The translations under genes and the position numbers were made by a program. From an uncultured Roseateles sp. (GTDB lineage: Bacteria > Pseudomonadota > Gammaproteobacteria > Burkholderiales > Burkholderiaceae_C): a stretch of DNA of 64,000 bases. Positions 1-8,309 of this stretch are shown in pieces. How positions within the stretch are numbered: position 1 is the first letter of the stretch; every line of letters starts with the position of its first letter. The stretch is from positions 5,022,001 through 5,086,000 of the forward strand of contig NZ_OY729424.1 of the NCBI RefSeq assembly GCF_963422335.1. Direction: 5' to 3'. Under the pieces are notes generated by a model. The model was not told the DNA's origin and searched no databases. It saw only the letters and a list, made by a program, of their open reading frames with translations.

Positions 1-95
1 GCTCGTCTGGGCAAGCTACCCGTCAACTAGGGTCCCGCAGGCCGTTGGCCCGGTCAATCGGGTTCCCCCTCATGCCGGCCCTGCGGCGACCGATA

Positions 96-1277
96 TCAGC
101 GCTCGACGGTCAGCGCCACGCCCAGGCCGCCGCCTATGCACAGGCTGGCAATGCCGCGCTTGGCATCGCGCTTTTGCATCTCGTGCAGCAGCGTGACCAG
201 AATGCGACAGCCCGAGGCACCGATCGGGTGACCCAGCGCGATCGCGCCGCCGTTGACATTGACCTTGCTGGTGTCCCAGCCCATTTCGCTGTGCACGGCA
301 CAGGCCTGTGCGGCGAAGGCCTCGTTGATCTCCAGCAGGTCCAGATCGGCGGGCTTCCAGCCGGCGCGCTCCAGCGCCTTGCGCGCGGCGGGCACCGGGC
401 CCATGCCCATGTAAGCGGGGTCCAGGCCGGCGCTGGCGTAGGAGGCAATGCGTGCCAGCGGCTTCAGGCCCAGGGCGGCCGCCTTGGCCGCGCTCATCAC
501 CATCACGGCGGCGGCACCGTCGTTCAGGCCCGAGGCATTGCCCGCCGTCACGCTGCCGGCCTTGTCGAAGGCGGGGCGCAGGCCGGCCAGCACCTCGGCA
601 TTCGACTTGCGGTTGATGAACTCGTCGGCCGCGAACACGATGGGGTCGCCCTTCTTCTGCGCGATGCTGAAAGGCACGATCTCGTCCTTGAAGCGGCCGG
701 CGTCCTGCGCCGCGGCCGCCTTCTGTTGCGAGCCCAGGGCCAACGCATCCTGCTGCTCGCGCGACACGCCGTACTTCTTGGCCACGTTCTCGGCCGTGAT
801 GCCCATGTGGTACTGGTTGTAGACGTCCCACAGGCCGTCGACAATCATCGAGTCGATCATCTTCCAGTCACCCATGCGCTGGCCGTCGCGCGAGCCATTC
901 AGCACGTGGGGGCTCAGGCTCATGCTCTCCTGACCGCCGGCGATGACGATCTCGCTGTCGCCGTCGCGGATGGCCTGGGCGGCCAGCATCACCGCCTTCA
1001 GGCCCGAGCCGCAGACCTTGTTGATGGTCATGGCCGGCACCGTGTTCGGGAAGCCCGACTTGATCACCGACTGACGCGCCGGGTTCTGCCCGGTGCCGGC
1101 CTGCAAGACCTGACCCAAAATCACTTCGCTGACCTGGCCAGCCTCGATGCCGCTGCGCTTGATCAGCTCGGCCAGCACGGCCGCGCCCAGTTCGGTGGCC
1201 GGGGTCTTGGCCAGGGTGCCACCGAACTTGCCGATGGCGGTGCGGGTGGCGGCGACGATGACGATATCGGTACTCAT
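96..1277 (-). CDS. phaA: Acetyl-CoA C-acetyltransferase (beta-ketothiolase)
   Basis: This cytosolic thiolase condenses two acetyl-CoA into acetoacetyl-CoA, the first step of polyhydroxybutyrate synthesis, or runs in reverse for degradation. The 393-residue length is normal for the family. The acyl-accepting cysteine is C89 (INKVCGSGLK), the catalytic histidine is H350 in GHPIGASG, and the second cysteine is C380 in CIGGGLG. The gene starts 35 bp after the stop of phaC on the same strand, so the two are almost certainly co-transcribed as phaC-phaA. The acetoacetyl-CoA reductase gene (phaB), which often follows, is not seen; only 95 bp remain before the window edge. Confidence 0.95.
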   Translation of the reverse strand: MSTDIVIVAATRTAIGKFGGTLAKTPATELGAAVLAELIKRSGIEAGQVSEVILGQVLQAGTGQNPARQSVIKSGFPNTVPAMTINKVCGSGLKAVMLAAQAIRDGDSEIVIAGGQESMSLSPHVLNGSRDGQRMGDWKMIDSMIVDGLWDVYNQYHMGITAENVAKKYGVSREQQDALALGSQQKAAAAQDAGRFKDEIVPFSIAQKKGDPIVFAADEFINRKSNAEVLAGLRPAFDKAGSVTAGNASGLNDGAAAVMVMSAAKAAALGLKPLARIASYASAGLDPAYMGMGPVPAARKALERAGWKPADLDLLEINEAFAAQACAVHSEMGWDTSKVNVNGGAIALGHPIGASGCRILVTLLHEMQKRDAKRGIASLCIGGGLGVALTVER

Positions 1278-1312
1278 GAGGTTCTCCTGCTCAAGTTGTG
1301 GGGGAGGCGGTA

Positions 1313-3019
1313 TCAGGCCTTTTGTTTGACGTAACGCCCGGGCGCCGGCTCGATCGCCTTGTATTTGCGATTGCCCGGCGTCTTAGGTGCAGCAATTTTC
1401 TTGCCAGCGTGCTCGCCCAGCCATTCGGCCCAGTCGGTCCACCAGCTGCCGGGGTATTCGGTCGCGCCCTTGAACCAGTCCTGGGCGTTCTCGGGGAAGG
1501 TCGATTTGCCAATCCAGTGGCTGCGCTTGCCCTTGGCCGGCGGGTTGATCACGCCGGCGATATGGCCCGAGGCGCCGAGCACAAAACGCTTCTTGCCGGC
1601 GAACACCTGGGTGCTGCGGTAGGCACTGTCCCAGGGCACGATATGGTCTTCGCGAGAGCCGTAGATATAGACCGGGGCCTTGATGGCGGGGAGGTCCACC
1701 GGCTCGCCGCAGACGGTCAGTTGGCCCGGTTCAATCAGCTCGTTCTGCAGATAGGTGTGGCGCAGATACCAGCAGTACATGGGCCCGGGCAGATTGGTGC
1801 TGTCGCCGTTCCAGTACAGCAGGTCGAACGGCGGCGGCGACTCCCCCTTCAGGTAGTTGCCGACGACATAGTTCCAGACCAGGTCGTTGGGGCGCAGAAA
1901 GCTGAAGGTGGCAGCCAGGTCCTTGCCCATCAGAAGGCCGGGGCCGGTCGGGGCATCGGGGCCAATGGTCATGTCGCGCAGCTTCACCGAGGCCTCGTCG
2001 ACGAAGATGTCGAGCACGCCATTGCTGCTGAAGTCGATCAGGGTGGTCAGCAGGGTCACGCTGGCGGCGGGCTGCTCGCCGCGGGCGGCCAGCACGGCCA
2101 GCGCGGTGCTCAGAATCGTGCCGCCGACGCAGAAGCCCAGGGTGTCGATCGTCTTGGCGCCGCTGATCTCCTGCACCACTTCGATAGCCTTGATCGCGGC
2201 CTCTTCGATGTAGTCATCCCAGGTCAGCTGCACGCAGCTGGCATCGGGGTTGCGCCAGCTGACGACGAACACGCGATGGCCTTGCGACACCGCATAGCGT
2301 ATCAGCGAGTTCTCGGGCTGCAGGTCGAGGATGTAGTACTTGTTGATGCAGGGCGGCACCATCAGCAGCGGCCGCTCGTAGATCTGCGCCGTCAGCGGCT
2401 TGTATTCGAGCAGCTGGAACAGCTCGTTCTCGAACACCACATCGCCCTCGGTGGTGGCCACATTGCGCCCCACCTCGAAGGCCGACTCGTCGGTCTGCGA
2501 GACATGGCCCTTGCGCACGTCTTCCCACAGCTGCTTGGCCCCCTTGGCGATGCTCTCGCCCTTGGTCTCCAGCGCCTTGGCCAGGGCCTCGGGGTTGAAG
2601 GCCAGATAGTTGCTGGGCGAGGCTGCATCGACCCATTGCTGGACGGCGAAACGCACACGCGCCCGGGTCTTCTCGTCGCCCTCCATCCTGTCCGCCATCT
2701 CCATCAGGGTGCGGGCGTTCAGGAGGTACATCTGGGCCATGTAGGCAGTGGCCGGGTTCTCGGCCCAGGCCTGGTTGGCAAAGCGCCGATCGGGCAAGGC
2801 CGGCGCCGGCTTGGCCTCCTTGCCCTCGTGGGACAGGCGCTGCACCGAGCCGTTCCACAACTCGGTGGCCTGCTTCAGATAGTCATTCTGCAACTGGGCC
2901 AGCGCGTCCATGGGCAGTTGCAGGCTGCTCAGCGACTTCAACATCTCGCCCATGCCGGGCAGAGCGTCCAGGGCGGGGTTTGCCACTTCTGGCGCGGACG
3001 GGGCAGACTTGCGCTTCAT
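1313..3019 (-). CDS. phaC: Class I poly(3-hydroxyalkanoate) synthase
   Basis: PhaC polymerises 3-hydroxyacyl-CoA into PHA at the granule surface. The protein is 568 residues, typical of class I synthases. The lipase-like box LGFCVGG places the nucleophile at C297; the rest of the triad is readable as the aspartate in GSREDHIVPW and the histidine in GASGHIAGV. The start at 3019 (MKRKSAPSAP) is chosen because a GAGGAG ribosome-binding site lies just upstream. A longer reading frame to 3076 lacks one and would add a non-family extension. It is the first gene of the phaC-phaA operon. Its promoter should lie in 3020-3182, shared with the divergent small membrane protein. Confidence 0.95.
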   Translation of the reverse strand: MKRKSAPSAPEVANPALDALPGMGEMLKSLSSLQLPMDALAQLQNDYLKQATELWNGSVQRLSHEGKEAKPAPALPDRRFANQAWAENPATAYMAQMYLLNARTLMEMADRMEGDEKTRARVRFAVQQWVDAASPSNYLAFNPEALAKALETKGESIAKGAKQLWEDVRKGHVSQTDESAFEVGRNVATTEGDVVFENELFQLLEYKPLTAQIYERPLLMVPPCINKYYILDLQPENSLIRYAVSQGHRVFVVSWRNPDASCVQLTWDDYIEEAAIKAIEVVQEISGAKTIDTLGFCVGGTILSTALAVLAARGEQPAASVTLLTTLIDFSSNGVLDIFVDEASVKLRDMTIGPDAPTGPGLLMGKDLAATFSFLRPNDLVWNYVVGNYLKGESPPPFDLLYWNGDSTNLPGPMYCWYLRHTYLQNELIEPGQLTVCGEPVDLPAIKAPVYIYGSREDHIVPWDSAYRSTQVFAGKKRFVLGASGHIAGVINPPAKGKRSHWIGKSTFPENAQDWFKGATEYPGSWWTDWAEWLGEHAGKKIAAPKTPGNRKYKAIEPAPGRYVKQKA

Positions 3020-3182
3020 ATGTCTCCTCACACTCTCTGGGCTGGGTTCGGCAAACCGGCATGGCGTGCGCAACAAGCCCTTGGGTGCATGCTACAAGCG
3101 CTTTGCGCTCTGCCGGCTTTGTACGCCAAAAAACTTACCTTGCGATGACATACCCTATCGTCCCGAACATTGAGACTCCGCC

Positions 3183-3452
3183 ATGTACCTGGTCGCGATA
3201 GCCTGGATTTATGTGGCCCTGATGATGGCCGCCGCCGAAGCCACCAGCAGCCAGGGCACGGTGCTGGGCGCCTTCTTCACCTTTGTGCTCTACGGCGTGC
3301 TGCCGGTGTCCATCGTCGTCTACGTGATGGGCACGGGCCGGCGGCGCCAGGCCAGGCAGCGGGCCGAGGCCAGCCAGGCGGCCTCAGCGCAGGCTGATGG
3401 CGGCGACCATGCGGCCGGCCAGGGGCTCCCGCCGGTAGGAAAAGAACCGTGA
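3183..3452 (+). CDS. Small predicted inner-membrane protein, function unknown
   Basis: The 89-residue protein has two hydrophobic segments (about residues 2-19 and 26-48), followed by a basic stretch (GRRRQARQR) and a polar, alanine/glutamine-rich tail. This layout suggests a two-pass membrane protein with a cytoplasmic tail. It diverges from phaC. Its last 69 bp overlap, tail to tail, the coding region of pgeF on the other strand. I do not recognise a family. The hydrophobic N-terminal half looks authentic; the tail may be read simply because it overlaps pgeF. Confidence 0.6.
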   Translation: MYLVAIAWIYVALMMAAAEATSSQGTVLGAFFTFVLYGVLPVSIVVYVMGTGRRRQARQRAEASQAASAQADGGDHAAGQGLPPVGKEP

Positions 3453-4151
3453 GTCGTGGGTGCACCACGCACCGCCGCTGATGTGGCGCAGCCCGGTGTC
3501 CTGCAGGCGCTGGCGTGCCAGCGCCACCAGATTGGCGCGCCAGCGCGGCTCGCCGGCGGCATTGGGCCGGTAGACGAAGAAGCGCGGGTCGGGTCTTGCC
3601 GGATCGGCGCCAAAGGCCTGCAGCACATCGGCGCCGACCTCGAAGGCCTCCGGGCCTATGCAGGCCCCCATCCAGGCCTGGATCTCGCCCGGCTCGCAGC
3701 CGGCCGCAGCGCTGAGCGCCGCGACGGTGTTCTCCAGCACGCCCGTGGCCAAGCCGCGCCAGCCGGCATGGGCCCCGCCCACGCCCCCGGGCGCGGCGAA
3801 CAGCACCGGCAGGCAGTCGGCCACCTGTATCGCCACACCGAGGCCCGGCGTGGTGCTGATGCTGGCATCCGCTGGCGGCGACACCCAACCCGGCTCGGCA
3901 TGCTCGGGGCGCAGATGCAGCACGTCCGCCCCATGCACCTGGCGAATGAAGACGGCATGCGCCTGCAGCGCCTGGCTGACGCGGGCGCGATTGGCGGCCA
4001 CATGTTCGGGCACATCCTGAACCGCGGTGCCGACATTCATGCTGGCATGCAATCCTTCGCTGACGCCGCCGGTGCGGGTGGTCATGAAGGCGTTGACCCG
4101 GGGCAGGTCCCAATCGGGGCGCAGCCAGTCAGGGTGCGGTTCAATCGGCAT
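3384..4151 (-). CDS. pgeF: Peptidoglycan editing factor PgeF (YfiH/DUF152, multicopper polyphenol oxidase family)
   Basis: Family members act in the cytoplasm on muropeptide precursors, removing wrongly incorporated L-serine; some relatives were first described as laccase-like or purine-nucleoside-active. The 255-residue protein shows the family metal-site signature: H73 in QVHGADV, C113 in ADCLPVLF and H128 in GGAHAGWRG. The start at 4151 (MPIEPHPDW) overlaps the end of maiA by 11 bp. A start at 4181 is possible but gives a 41-bp overlap. It appears to be translated from the same message as maiA. Confidence 0.88.
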   Translation of the reverse strand: MPIEPHPDWLRPDWDLPRVNAFMTTRTGGVSEGLHASMNVGTAVQDVPEHVAANRARVSQALQAHAVFIRQVHGADVLHLRPEHAEPGWVSPPADASISTTPGLGVAIQVADCLPVLFAAPGGVGGAHAGWRGLATGVLENTVAALSAAAGCEPGEIQAWMGACIGPEAFEVGADVLQAFGADPARPDPRFFVYRPNAAGEPRWRANLVALARQRLQDTGLRHISGGAWCTHDSRFFSYRREPLAGRMVAAISLR

Positions 4152-4779
4152 CTGGGCAGGCCGAAGGCTGGGTGTTGGCAAAGGCCGGCTGCGTCATGCA
4201 GTGCTCGAAGATGCGCATCACCGTCGGCACATGGTCGAGCCGGCAGTTGAAGCGCTGGGCATTGAAGATCTGCGGCACCAGCGTGCAGTCGGCCACCGTG
4301 GCTTGTTCGCCATGGCAGAAGCTGCCGGTGCCGGCCTCCGTGACCAGACGGCGCTCGACCACCTCGAGGCCGGTCTCCACCCAGTGGCGGTACCAGCGGT
4401 CCTTGTTCTCGTCGCTGGCACCCATCTCGCGCACCAGGTAGCGCAGCACACGCGGGTTGTTCAGCGGATGGATCTCGCAGGCAATGTCCATCGCCAGCGA
4501 GCGCACGCGGGCGCGGCCCAGCGCATCGGCCGGCAGCAGCGGCGGCTCGGGATGGGTTTCGTCCAGGTATTCGAGGATGGCCAGCGACTGGCTCAGCACG
4601 GCATCGCCATCCCGCAGCAGCGGCACCAGGTGGGCGGCCGACAGCGCGGCATAGGCCTCCCCGTGCTGCTCCTGCTTGACCAGGTGGATGGCGCGGTAGT
4701 CGTAGTCCAGCCCCTTCAGGGCCAGTGCGATACGCACGCGGTAGGAGGCCGAGGAGCGAAAGTAGTTGAAGAGTTCCAT
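4141..4779 (-). CDS. maiA: Maleylacetoacetate/maleylpyruvate isomerase, zeta-class glutathione S-transferase
   Basis: The enzyme isomerises cis-trans ring-cleavage products with glutathione in tyrosine or gentisate breakdown. The 212-residue protein begins with a thioredoxin-like domain carrying SSASYRVRIALALKG, the zeta-class glutathione motif in its usual bacterial form with Ala in place of the eukaryotic Cys. The alpha-helical GST C-terminal domain follows from about residue 85. No other aromatic-degradation gene is nearby, so the exact substrate cannot be read from context. The downstream pgeF overlaps it and probably shares its promoter. Confidence 0.88.
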   Translation of the reverse strand: MELFNYFRSSASYRVRIALALKGLDYDYRAIHLVKQEQHGEAYAALSAAHLVPLLRDGDAVLSQSLAILEYLDETHPEPPLLPADALGRARVRSLAMDIACEIHPLNNPRVLRYLVREMGASDENKDRWYRHWVETGLEVVERRLVTEAGTGSFCHGEQATVADCTLVPQIFNAQRFNCRLDHVPTVMRIFEHCMTQPAFANTQPSACPDAD

Positions 4780-4843
4780 GAGCGGGGATCCTGAGAGAAG
4801 GCATGGCCGAAACCATCATGCCACGCACGATACACTGGCCCAC

Positions 4844-5401
4844 ATGCAGTTTTTCAAGCGCTTCCACCATTGCCCGGCCTGCGGCGGGGCCGTGGTCTAC
4901 AGCATCCCGGCTGACGACAATCGCGAGCGCGCCACCTGCACCATCTGCCACACCATCCACTACCAGAACCCGATCAATGTGGTGGGCACCCTGCCGGTCT
5001 GGGGGGATGGCCAGGAGGGGCAGGTGCTGCTGTGCAAACGCAATATCGAGCCCCGCTACGGCATGTGGACCCTGCCGGCCGGTTTTCTCGAACTGGGCGA
5101 ATCAACCGCCGAGGGCGCGTTGCGCGAAACCGATGAAGAGGCCGGGGCGCAGATCGAACTGCAAGGCCTGTACACGGTGCTGAATGTGGTGCGGGTCGGC
5201 CAGGTGCATTTCTTCTACCGTGCGAGGCTGCTGGGCACCGAATTCAACCCGGGCCCGGAGACGATAGAGGCGCGGCTGTTCCACGAGCACGAGGTGCCCT
5301 GGGACGAACTCGCCTTCCGTACCGTACGCGAAACCTTGCAGCGGTATTTTGCGGATAGGCGCGAGGGGCGGTTCGAGGTCTACTGCGGCGACATCGCCTA
5401 G
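4844..5401 (+). CDS. NUDIX hydrolase with N-terminal zinc ribbon
   Basis: This enzyme should cleave a nucleoside diphosphate linked to another moiety, such as ADP-ribose or NADH; the substrate is not determinable here. The 185-residue protein opens with a four-cysteine zinc ribbon (CPACG and CTICH, about residues 10-33). A perfect Nudix box follows: G-x5-E-x7-RE-x2-EE-x-G, around GFLELGES to EEAG. The start at 4844 (MQFFKRF) is preferred over 4766 because the extra segment is unconserved in character and overlaps maiA. Its stop codon shares a CTAG with the stop of the converging lapD gene. Confidence 0.85.
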   Translation: MQFFKRFHHCPACGGAVVYSIPADDNRERATCTICHTIHYQNPINVVGTLPVWGDGQEGQVLLCKRNIEPRYGMWTLPAGFLELGESTAEGALRETDEEAGAQIELQGLYTVLNVVRVGQVHFFYRARLLGTEFNPGPETIEARLFHEHEVPWDELAFRTVRETLQRYFADRREGRFEVYCGDIA

Positions 5402-7338
5402 CGAGTCGCCTTGCCCGAGGCGCTGCCTATCTGCGCACTCGCCCAGGGCCCGGTCACGCCATCGACCTCGCAGTCCCACAGCGCCTGCACGTCCATGGCG
5501 TCGGTCACGCCCTCGGCATAGACTTTCAGCGCCAGGCTGCGCAGCATGATGACCATGCCGCGCACAAAGGCGGCCCGTGCGGCGTCGCCGGCCACGCCCT
5601 GCACCACCGAGGCGTCGAGCTTCACGTAGTCCAGACCGGCCTGGTACAGGCGCTCGACCTGGGACAGGCCCGCGCCGGCATGCTCGATGCCGATCAGCAC
5701 GCCCAGCGGCCTTAGCTGGCGGCCCATCTCGTAGAGCAGGTCGAAGCTGTTGATGGCGGCGATTTCGGCCACCTCCATGCCCAGCTTGCGGGCGGCCTGC
5801 GGCGACTGGAACACCAGGTCGCGCAGCCGGGCGGTAAAGCCGGTGTCCAGCAAGGACATCGGCGCGATATTGACGCAGCGGTGCTGGCCGTCGCGGCTGA
5901 TGGCCTCCAGCGCCAGCGCCACCGCATGGGTGTCCACCTCGGCGGTGAGGCGGCTGCGCACGGCCAGCGGCAGCCAGCGCATCGCCGGCTCGAAGTCGCC
6001 ATGCGAGTCGAGCTGCAGCTGCAGCGGGCACTCCAGGTGCTGGACCTGGTTGGCGCGGTCAATCACCGGGTACTGGATCAGGCGGGTGCGCCGCTCCTTG
6101 ATCGCATCGGTGATCTGCTGGCGCCAGACGCGCTCGCCCTGCAGCGGCACATCGGGGGTGGCCGGTGGGGCCATCTCGACCGCAAACGGCCCCAGCGCCT
6201 CGGCCCGGGCCAGCGCGGCATCGGCCTCGCCGAACCAGGCACCCGAGGGCCGGCTGCGCGACATCTCGACCGCGCCGAAGGACACATGGATATGCGGCCC
6301 GAAGGCCGGCAAGCTGACGCGCAGGGCCTCCGCCAGCGAGCGGGCGGTCTCTATCGCCACCTCGGGCGCGGGCAGCCACAGCGCGAAGTCGGCGCCATTG
6401 AGCCGGCCGGCCACACAGCCCTGCACCCGCTCGGGATAGGCCTTGACCGCATTGGCCACCGCCATCAGCGTGCGGTCGGCGGTGGGGCGGCCCAGGCGCA
6501 GGTTCAGGCCCTGCAGATCGCGCAGGCGCAGCAGCACCAGACCGGCCTCTGCGGGTCCGTCCTCGCGCTCCAGCGCCGACTCGAACTGGGCCAGGAAATG
6601 CTTGCGGTGGCTCAAGCCCGTCAGCGGATCGCAATGGGCCTGGATGCGCAGCGCCTCCAGCTGCGCGGCCTGGGCCTCGAACATGCTCTTCATCCGCGCG
6701 ACCATGGTGTTCATGGCCCGTGTCAGCCGCTGCAGCTCCGGCACATGGGACTCTTCGATCATCATGAAGCTGCCCTCGACCAGGGACTTGGCCTGCTCCA
6801 CCGCGTTGTCCAGCGGCTTGCGGATGCGGCGCATCACCAGCAGGGCCAGCACGCCCGCCACCAGGCCGACCACGGCCAGCAGGCCCGCGGTCCGCATGGT
6901 GCTACGCCACAGCTCGTCATGCACATAGGCCGACTGGCTGGAGACCTCGATCGCGCCGACCGCCTTCCAGCCATTCGACACCTGGGCCACGCCGGGCTGC
7001 ACGGTGATGGGCGTCAGTGCCACGAACCAGGCCGGAGCGATGCTGGGCACCGGCGTGGCATGGCGCTCGAAGCCCACCTTGCCATCGGCCTTGCGCCATT
7101 GCAGGCTCTCGTAATAGCCGCTGTCGAACTGGGCGGCGATCAGCAACTCCATCAGCTGCTCGTCACCACGCTGCTGCGACATGGCCAGGGCCAGGGACAG
7201 TGCGTTGTCGCTGTTCTTCAGCTGCAACTGGGTCTGCAGCACATAGCGAATCGAGCCCGCCGACACCGCCGCGCTGCCGACCAGCGACAGCAGCACCACG
7301 CCCAGCAGCAGCAGCCAGATCTGGCGTATCAGTGACAT
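5398..7338 (-). CDS. lapD: LapD-type c-di-GMP receptor with degenerate GGDEF and EAL domains
   Basis: LapD is an inner-membrane receptor that, when bound to c-di-GMP, sequesters the periplasmic protease LapG and so keeps the surface adhesin attached. The 646-residue protein has TM1 (about 8-28), a periplasmic LapD/MoxY-type domain containing SNGWKAVGAIEV (about 29-148), TM2 (about 150-169), a HAMP-like segment, a GGDEF domain and an EAL domain. GGDEF has become NGADF (314-318) and EAL has become ECP (E436), so neither catalysis is expected, as in known LapD proteins. The start at 7338 (MSLIRQIW) is chosen over 7470 because the added segment is arginine- and cysteine-rich and unconserved. lapG begins 40 bp upstream on the same strand. 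Confidence 0.9.
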   Translation of the reverse strand: MSLIRQIWLLLLGVVLLSLVGSAAVSAGSIRYVLQTQLQLKNSDNALSLALAMSQQRGDEQLMELLIAAQFDSGYYESLQWRKADGKVGFERHATPVPSIAPAWFVALTPITVQPGVAQVSNGWKAVGAIEVSSQSAYVHDELWRSTMRTAGLLAVVGLVAGVLALLVMRRIRKPLDNAVEQAKSLVEGSFMMIEESHVPELQRLTRAMNTMVARMKSMFEAQAAQLEALRIQAHCDPLTGLSHRKHFLAQFESALEREDGPAEAGLVLLRLRDLQGLNLRLGRPTADRTLMAVANAVKAYPERVQGCVAGRLNGADFALWLPAPEVAIETARSLAEALRVSLPAFGPHIHVSFGAVEMSRSRPSGAWFGEADAALARAEALGPFAVEMAPPATPDVPLQGERVWRQQITDAIKERRTRLIQYPVIDRANQVQHLECPLQLQLDSHGDFEPAMRWLPLAVRSRLTAEVDTHAVALALEAISRDGQHRCVNIAPMSLLDTGFTARLRDLVFQSPQAARKLGMEVAEIAAINSFDLLYEMGRQLRPLGVLIGIEHAGAGLSQVERLYQAGLDYVKLDASVVQGVAGDAARAAFVRGMVIMLRSLALKVYAEGVTDAMDVQALWDCEVDGVTGPWASAQIGSASGKATR

Positions 7339-7378
7339 GACGCGTCCCTCAAGCTTGTGTGCTCCAACTTGCCATCCA

Positions 7379-8113
7379 TCATAAGAATCCCTCCGCCCGC
7401 AGCTTGGCCAAGACCTCGCGCCAGCGCGACAAACGCACCAGCGGATTGCCGGCCGTTTGCGCCCCCACACCTTGCCACAGACCTTCGCTGTTGAAACTGA
7501 ACACCGGCATCAGATCCGGCCGCTTGGAGGCGGGTCTCAGCTCGGGCACCAGATTGTCCAGGATCAGGGGCTCGGCATCGGGGCTTGCATAGTAGGCCAG
7601 CACCATGTGTGCCTGCGAGCTGCCGGCCAGTTGCGCGCGCACATAGACCAGGCGCAGGCGCGGCACCGGCACGCCGGCCGCCACCAGGCTGGCGTATTTG
7701 CCTATCGCATAGTCTTCGCAATCGCCCGCGCCCTTGTCGAGGAACTCCAGCGGGCTGGCCCAGTAATCCTCCTGGCCCCAGACTTCCATATCGCTGCGGA
7801 ACTGCACGCGCTGGTTGAAGAAATTGTTCACCGCCGCCAGCTTGGCCGCCTCGTCCAGCGGGATGGCGCGCTCGATCACCTGCTGCAGCAGGCGCGCCGC
7901 CACGGTGGCCCGCGGGCCGATGGCCGCGGCCGCGTCCAGCATGCGCTCCTGCTCCCAGGAGACAGCCGCCGTCAGGCTCAGACCCAGGATCATGGACAGC
8001 AGCAGGCGCAGCGGCCAGCGCAGGCCACCGCAAAGGATGGCGCCCAGCCGGCCGCGAAACCGGCCAGAATCGTGCCTTTGGCATGGACTCAAAGTTGTAG
8101 TGGGGGCTGGCAC
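7379..8113 (-). CDS. lapG: LapG-type periplasmic transglutaminase-like cysteine protease
   Basis: LapG cleaves the N-terminal retention module of large RTX adhesins when c-di-GMP is low. The 244-residue protein has a membrane or signal segment (about 32-50) followed by the bacterial transglutaminase-like peptidase fold. The triad is C132 in GDCEDYA, H169 in AHMVLAYY and D186 in LILDNL. The spacings of 37 and 17 residues equal those of the characterised Pseudomonas fluorescens triad (C135/H172/D189). D131 and E133 correspond to its calcium-binding residues. The start is a GTG at 8113; an ATG at 7993 would still leave a short signal sequence. It lies upstream of lapD. No adhesin or type I secretion genes are present in the window. 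Confidence 0.9.
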   Translation of the reverse strand: MPAPTTTLSPCQRHDSGRFRGRLGAILCGGLRWPLRLLLSMILGLSLTAAVSWEQERMLDAAAAIGPRATVAARLLQQVIERAIPLDEAAKLAAVNNFFNQRVQFRSDMEVWGQEDYWASPLEFLDKGAGDCEDYAIGKYASLVAAGVPVPRLRLVYVRAQLAGSSQAHMVLAYYASPDAEPLILDNLVPELRPASKRPDLMPVFSFNSEGLWQGVGAQTAGNPLVRLSRWREVLAKLRAEGFL

Positions 8114-8176
8114 AGATCAATCGGCAGGAGGCGCTTTAAGATTCATCCCGAACGCGAGCATGCCGACCGCGGCGCC

Positions 8177-8188
8177 TTTGTTCACAAA
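8177..8188. promoter_or_regulatory. Weak palindrome in the lapG/HDOD divergent region
   Basis: The 195-bp gap between lapG and the HDOD gene holds TTTGT-TC-ACAAA, an inverted repeat with perfect 5-bp arms. It is 122 bp before the HDOD start and 64 bp before the lapG start, a plausible operator or activator position. No convincing -35/-10 pair could be assigned, so this is only a candidate. Confidence 0.25.
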
Positions 8189-8309
8189 TGTTTCTACCAC
8201 GGCTGAACGCCGCCCGATCGAATTTGTAGGCCCCGTGCCCGGCCCCAGCCACAGCGAATGTGGAACTCCGTGCCGTAGTTTGCTGAAATCCCGCCCATCC
8301 CTCGCCACC

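Noticed and set aside
45..1334. Long forward reading frame opposite phaA, and similar long antisense frames at 1298-3148, 20140-22263, 25057-28050, 33243-36446 and 58600-61548
   Set aside because: They run antisense over genes with clear catalytic motifs. They arise from the strong third-position G/C bias and have repetitive His/Gln/Leu/Gly-rich translations with no domains.
4800..4822. GGCATG...CATGCC repeat between maiA and the NUDIX gene
   Set aside because: Six-base arms with an 11-bp spacer and no recognised regulator nearby; too weak to call an operator.
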